This document shows positions 60,320 to 64,000 of a DNA stretch of 64,000 nt, piece after piece (the stretch's first letter is position 1; each line of letters begins with the position of its first letter). The DNA lies in contig LS997563.1 of assembly GCA_000469685.2 (NCBI GenBank), positions 13,739,440 through 13,803,439 of the forward strand. Reading direction: 5' to 3'. Source of the stretch: Haemonchus contortus. Taxonomy: Eukaryota; Nematoda; Chromadorea; Rhabditida; Trichostrongylidae. A program made the translations under genes and the position numbers. The notes beneath the pieces are model-generated. The model searched no databases, had not been told where the DNA came from, and saw nothing but the letters and a program-made list of their open reading frames with translations.

Positions 60320-60830
60320 GAACCTCGAGTCGAACTGGATCTTTCGTTCCCATCCTGCCTCCTCTACTCCTATGGAGGACCCCACCCCTTGTGTGCGGAG
60401 TGTGGTTCTGCCACTAACCATAACTGTTCCTATCTTGCCGCCTGTACTCCTACCACGGGAAGAGGAGTCACGATTTTCCACTCAATAATTTTTCGCACCA
60501 ACTCCGCCATCAGTGGGAAGGGCACAGTCCTGCCACCCACAGTAAGTGTTTCCATCCTGTTTCCTGTATTCTTAGGAAACTTTTTAAGTTAACGGGGGCA
60601 GGAGTTATGAATTCCTGTTCAGAAACCCCGCCCACTGTGGGCGGCGTCGAGTCTTGCTACCCACCATGACTGTTCCCATCCCGCCGCCTGTGCTTCTTCC
60701 AACTTTGAACTTTCTAGGTGCACTGGGACAGGAATTGTTAGTGTGTTGATAAGCGTTCCCATCCAGTATCCCTACCAGGTTTGAACGTTCTAGAACCACG
60801 GGGACGAGAGTTATGAATTTCGGACACTAA
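60320..60830. repeat. Degenerate repeats with 124-bp spacing
   Basis: The motif (c)ca-taactgttcc-atc-tgccgcctgt recurs: taaccataactgttcctatc near 60413, cacagtaagtgtttccatcc near 60537 and caccatgactgttcccatcc near 60661, each about 124 bp apart. Weaker relatives occur at 60335 and 60751. Repeated tails include tttgaac(t)tttctag and gaacgttctag. A CA-rich run (acacaaacagacaaacacac) follows at 60834-60865. Confidence 0.65.
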
Positions 60831-61067
60831 CACTTACACAAACAGACAAACACACAAACACACAGATATCAACGTATTATATAAAATAGGATATATGACC
60901 CTTACTGGATTGAACTCATCAGCTTGTCGATTGTTATTAAACAAAATGCCTTTAACTAAGTGCGAGTAGCAGATTCTATTGAAACCCATATCACTGAAAA
61001 TTCTGCTACAATAATTGACAACTACATTGTGGAATTTTGTACACACTTTTTTATTTGTCATTTTACA

Positions 61068-61100
61068 TACGAGGGTTGCCTTTTATATTTCCGGATTGGA
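61068..61100. mobile_element. Possible single mariner-like terminus
   Basis: TACGAGGGTTGCCTTTTATA resembles the termini of some mariner elements, which begin with TA-CGAGGGT. No matching inverted end was seen downstream in the window, so this may be half an element or chance. Confidence 0.25.
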
Positions 61101-62087
61101 CAAGCCTAGTGTTGCAATCTGGCAGATGACAGCTCTCCCGTAAACTTTGACCTTTTTGAGGTTGTACGTATCCAGAAAAACCTAACCTAAAAGTAGTACC
61201 TGTTCCGTAACCGTCGATAGCTACCATCATGGTCAGAAAGACTTGAACCGGAACTTCAATCTCAAGAGAGAGTTTACGATGCGTCATGTCTGCCGATGCA
61301 TTTCAAGCGTGCAGAGACTCCAGCTTTGGTTTTCATGAAAAAGAGATCGACAAGTTAGAGAAAAATCAGCATTTTATGCATTACTGGGCTCATCAAAAAA
61401 TGGCTTTTTTTTGGTGCAATTATCGACACAATCATAGCGTCTCACTGGAGTTTTTAGACCCACTCTTCAGCAGCCGTCGGTTGAACGAAAGTGGTAGCGG
61501 TATTGTAACTCATACTTCCGAATGGAATTGTTGCTAAATTTATCGTGGCCATAAGAAACTTGGTTCATACGAAAAATTTTCAAGCTTCCGATCAAGGTGT
61601 TCAGGAACTGCCATTGGAATAGTCGCCACCATGCACGGGAGAAAGACTTAAATTTTATTAGGATGTCAGCCAAGTAATAGTGTTTTTGACCAGCCTTATG
61701 AATGTGCCACGTCGTTCCTCTACTCGCTAGTCTCTGGGGTGATCTTCATTGGGACACCAGATTGGGAGAATTCAGCAGCAGAGGATCGATTACATGAATT
61801 AGAAACTTTATTGTCGCTATTATTGTTTCGGTTTGCAATAGTACCACAACATGTGGAAAACCGGAACCATAACATATGCTCCAAGGCTGGGAAGATATAA
61901 TAGCTTCATAAGAGATATATCAGACATCTAGGAGCAATATTTCGGGAAGTGTGAGAAAAGTCGTTCCCTGTTGATTTATTTTCTTATTTACGACATTCTC
62001 TTGTCAGGGTGATTGATAAAGCGAGCGGTGAGTAGTGTTCCAATGTATTCCATTAAATTCGTGAGCTTGAGATGCTTGGTCTTTGCA

Positions 62088-63070
62088 AAATTCATTTATT
62101 TATTTATTAAAATCGTAGACAAGTCTACGTGAAGCAAGCAGCCAAAAACGCATATAAAACCAAGGGGGACAAAGGCGCACAATAAAACGACTTAATACCC
62201 GTGCGCACCGAAATAGAACAAAACAAAAACTAAAAGAACCAACAACACAGAACACAACTCAGATGAGAATATACATAAGAGACTCTTACAAGAATCAACA
62301 TAAGAGAACATGATACTAAGCTAAAGAGGCCAGCTTTTTGAATTGGCTAAGAGACAGAGCGAGCGTATTTCAACAAAACAATTTGTTGGGACAATTCCGA
62401 GTCCTAATGGAAAAACTACTGAAAACTATTGAAACTGGCCAGAGTTCTAGAATTCGGGATCTTGAGCTTGATGCTATGATACCTCTCTTAGAGTTTCCCT
62501 AACGACCTCAAAGAAGTCTGAAGAGCACAAACTAACTCTGCCAGTCAATATTTCAAACACAGCAAATCATTGATAACACGCCTAGAAGATGAACTTTTGA
62601 GGACTATTTGATCTCTTCTGTCCTGGCAGCCAACACCACGATCACGCATAAAGAGTTGTTCTGAATACTTTCAATAATTCTTTATCACGTTTTTTATGAG
62701 GAGAGAAAACAATTGGTCCCTTTTTGAGTATTGGATGATTCTACGTCTTATAGGCTTTCAATAATGTACGTGAATCCTTGGTACGGGGCGCTTCAGATAA
62801 ATTATAGATCCTATGATCAGCTCTGGATATAATGGCTTTGTGATGACTGTCAAATCAGAGCTTACTATCAAACAGAATCCCAAAATCCTTGACGTTGCTA
62901 GCTCTAGTCACTTCACTGCCATTTATGTGGTAGCTGCAACCTCTTTGCAAGATTTCCTTACTCAAAAGAAGAGTGTTTCATCCGCAGCAAGAGGTAGATC
63001 GCAGAGATTAGACCATTCAGCCATACGATCAATTGCAGATTGTAAATTAGGTCGCATAGTACCAGATTCT
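62088..63070 (-). mobile_element. CR1/jockey-like LINE, decayed 3' part
   Basis: Minus-strand translation with shifts gives the end of a reverse transcriptase: DLPLAADETLLF, VKDFGILFDSKL then DSHHKAII, RTKDSRTLLKAYKT, LLKVFRTTL, WLPGQKRSN, and FEILTGRVSL then SSDFFEVV. These follow the order of CR1-like elements (the strand-transfer and thumb part, then the conserved LPGQKRS and FKILxGLV-like blocks). The 3' end is a ttttaataaataaataaatg tail at 62092-62112. There are many stops and shifts. Upstream motifs A to C are not in view. Confidence 0.72.
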
Positions 63071-63169
63071 TCTCCGTCGCTTTTCTGCGGTTGTAAAAGT
63101 GAGTTGCTGATGCTGCGGTGGATGCACTGTCGTTACTGTTTCGCCTTGAGGAACGATCGTGGTTAGATG

Positions 63170-64000
63170 TTCTCTCTGAGTCCCAGAAGCTCCACAGCGC
63201 AACCTGTCTCGAGCGCTGAGCCACACCGGTAGACCTTTTACTTTTTGGGTTATGTCCTTGTTCTGTCACACCCCACTCAATCGCCTGTAAGGTGACTTCG
63301 CTCAGTTGGTTGGCTGCCGAACTCGAGTGAGACTAGCCACTGCTTGACCATGATGATTGTAGGAATTAGGAAACTTGTAACAATTAAAGTGCTGGAAATA
63401 AAATTAAACTATAATAAAACGGAATCAACAATATGTGAACATAAAATATGCAACACTGAAAGCTAGGGAAGTTGTAGTAACTATAGGAAAATACTGAGAA
63501 AGAGGAAATGTAACGCCGAACCCCGGTTGAAGTGAGACCGTCTCAACGAATGGCACAGTTGCGCACGATGACAATAAATTTATCCGAAACGTGGATAACG
63601 ACAACTTTGAACGGAAAGTAATAATCAAATAATGATACAATAGCAGAATAAAAAATGGGATCATCAGAATACTCGGGGGTCAAGCGATGAAGTCCTCGGG
63701 CCGGTTTGAAGACGTCGGATTCAGGCAGTCGAAGCCGGGTGGGGAGAGGAGCAGTTTGGGTTCCTTCTGAGTTCTGCACGCAAGAAGGCATCTAAAACGC
63801 TCCTCGCTTTTTTTTTACTTTTTTTATCCTAATAATTCCCGTCAAAACTGGGCCTCTTGGGCGGTTGACCATTCCCCGACCTATCTGCACGGGTTCGACC
63901 TCCTGAGCATACCCACTGGCATTATGCTGATCATGGAACCGTGTCAGGAATTGCGGGAACTTTCATATCTCACAGTTTGGCTTTGACTGACACCGTTCTT
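63170..64000. other. Nothing recognised
   Basis: No gene, repeat or RNA can be supported. A box B-like gggttcgacctcc at 63890 lacks a matching box A. Confidence 0.4.

Noticed and set aside
63885..63900. Box B-like gggttcgacctcc as a further SINE or tRNA
   Set aside because: No A box at the right distance and no matching body sequence.

Overview
The window is eukaryotic DNA, most likely from a parasitic nematode of the strongylid/hookworm type. The reasons are: splice acceptors of the U-rich TTTCAG kind typical of nematodes (gcttttcag, ggcttcag, cattttcag, catttcag, gatttcag); an RTE-clade LINE whose endonuclease and reverse transcriptase look like those abundant in strongylid genomes; a LINE remnant of CR1/jockey type; and many copies of a tRNA-derived SINE. 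The species assignment is inference. There are no bacterial operons, no CRISPR and no rRNA.

Only one cellular gene can be read with confidence: a plus-strand gene for a regulator of G-protein signalling (RGS). Four consecutive exons (47655-47765, 49629-49781, 52019-52100, 53275-53382) join in perfect phase into a complete RGS domain ending in a stop codon. An exon at 40577-40649 joins in phase just before them. A well-formed exon at 6081-6262, with an ATG at 6102 and a strong donor, is a plausible 5' start but needs at least one linking exon; 6538-6605 fits the phase at both ends. If all belong together, the gene covers about 47 kb for roughly 250 codons, with a 34-kb intron.

The rest is mostly mobile DNA lying in the introns and flanks. 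A tRNA-derived SINE of about 300 bp is present in at least 19 copies or fragments on both strands between 0.1 and 51.2 kb. Two of these were themselves hit by DNA transposons: a 156-bp GC-rich hairpin MITE inside the copy at 1.5 kb, and a 568-bp Tc1/mariner-like element with a TA duplication inside the copy at 50.5 kb. A third DNA element with AGGCAC termini flanked by TTAA lies in an RGS intron at 48.1-48.6 kb, with a truncated relative at 31.4-31.7 kb.

Downstream of the RGS gene (54-64 kb) the sequence is transposon-rich and locally very AT-rich. It holds a nearly full-length minus-strand RTE element broken by about four frameshifts (56.4-59.6 kb), a degenerate repeat array with 124-bp spacing (60.3-60.8 kb), and a decayed CR1-like LINE 3' end (62.1-63.1 kb). 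Long stretches at 1.9-5.7 kb, 14-23.5 kb, 25.1-28.9 kb and 33.6-40.5 kb show nothing I can identify beyond small repeats.
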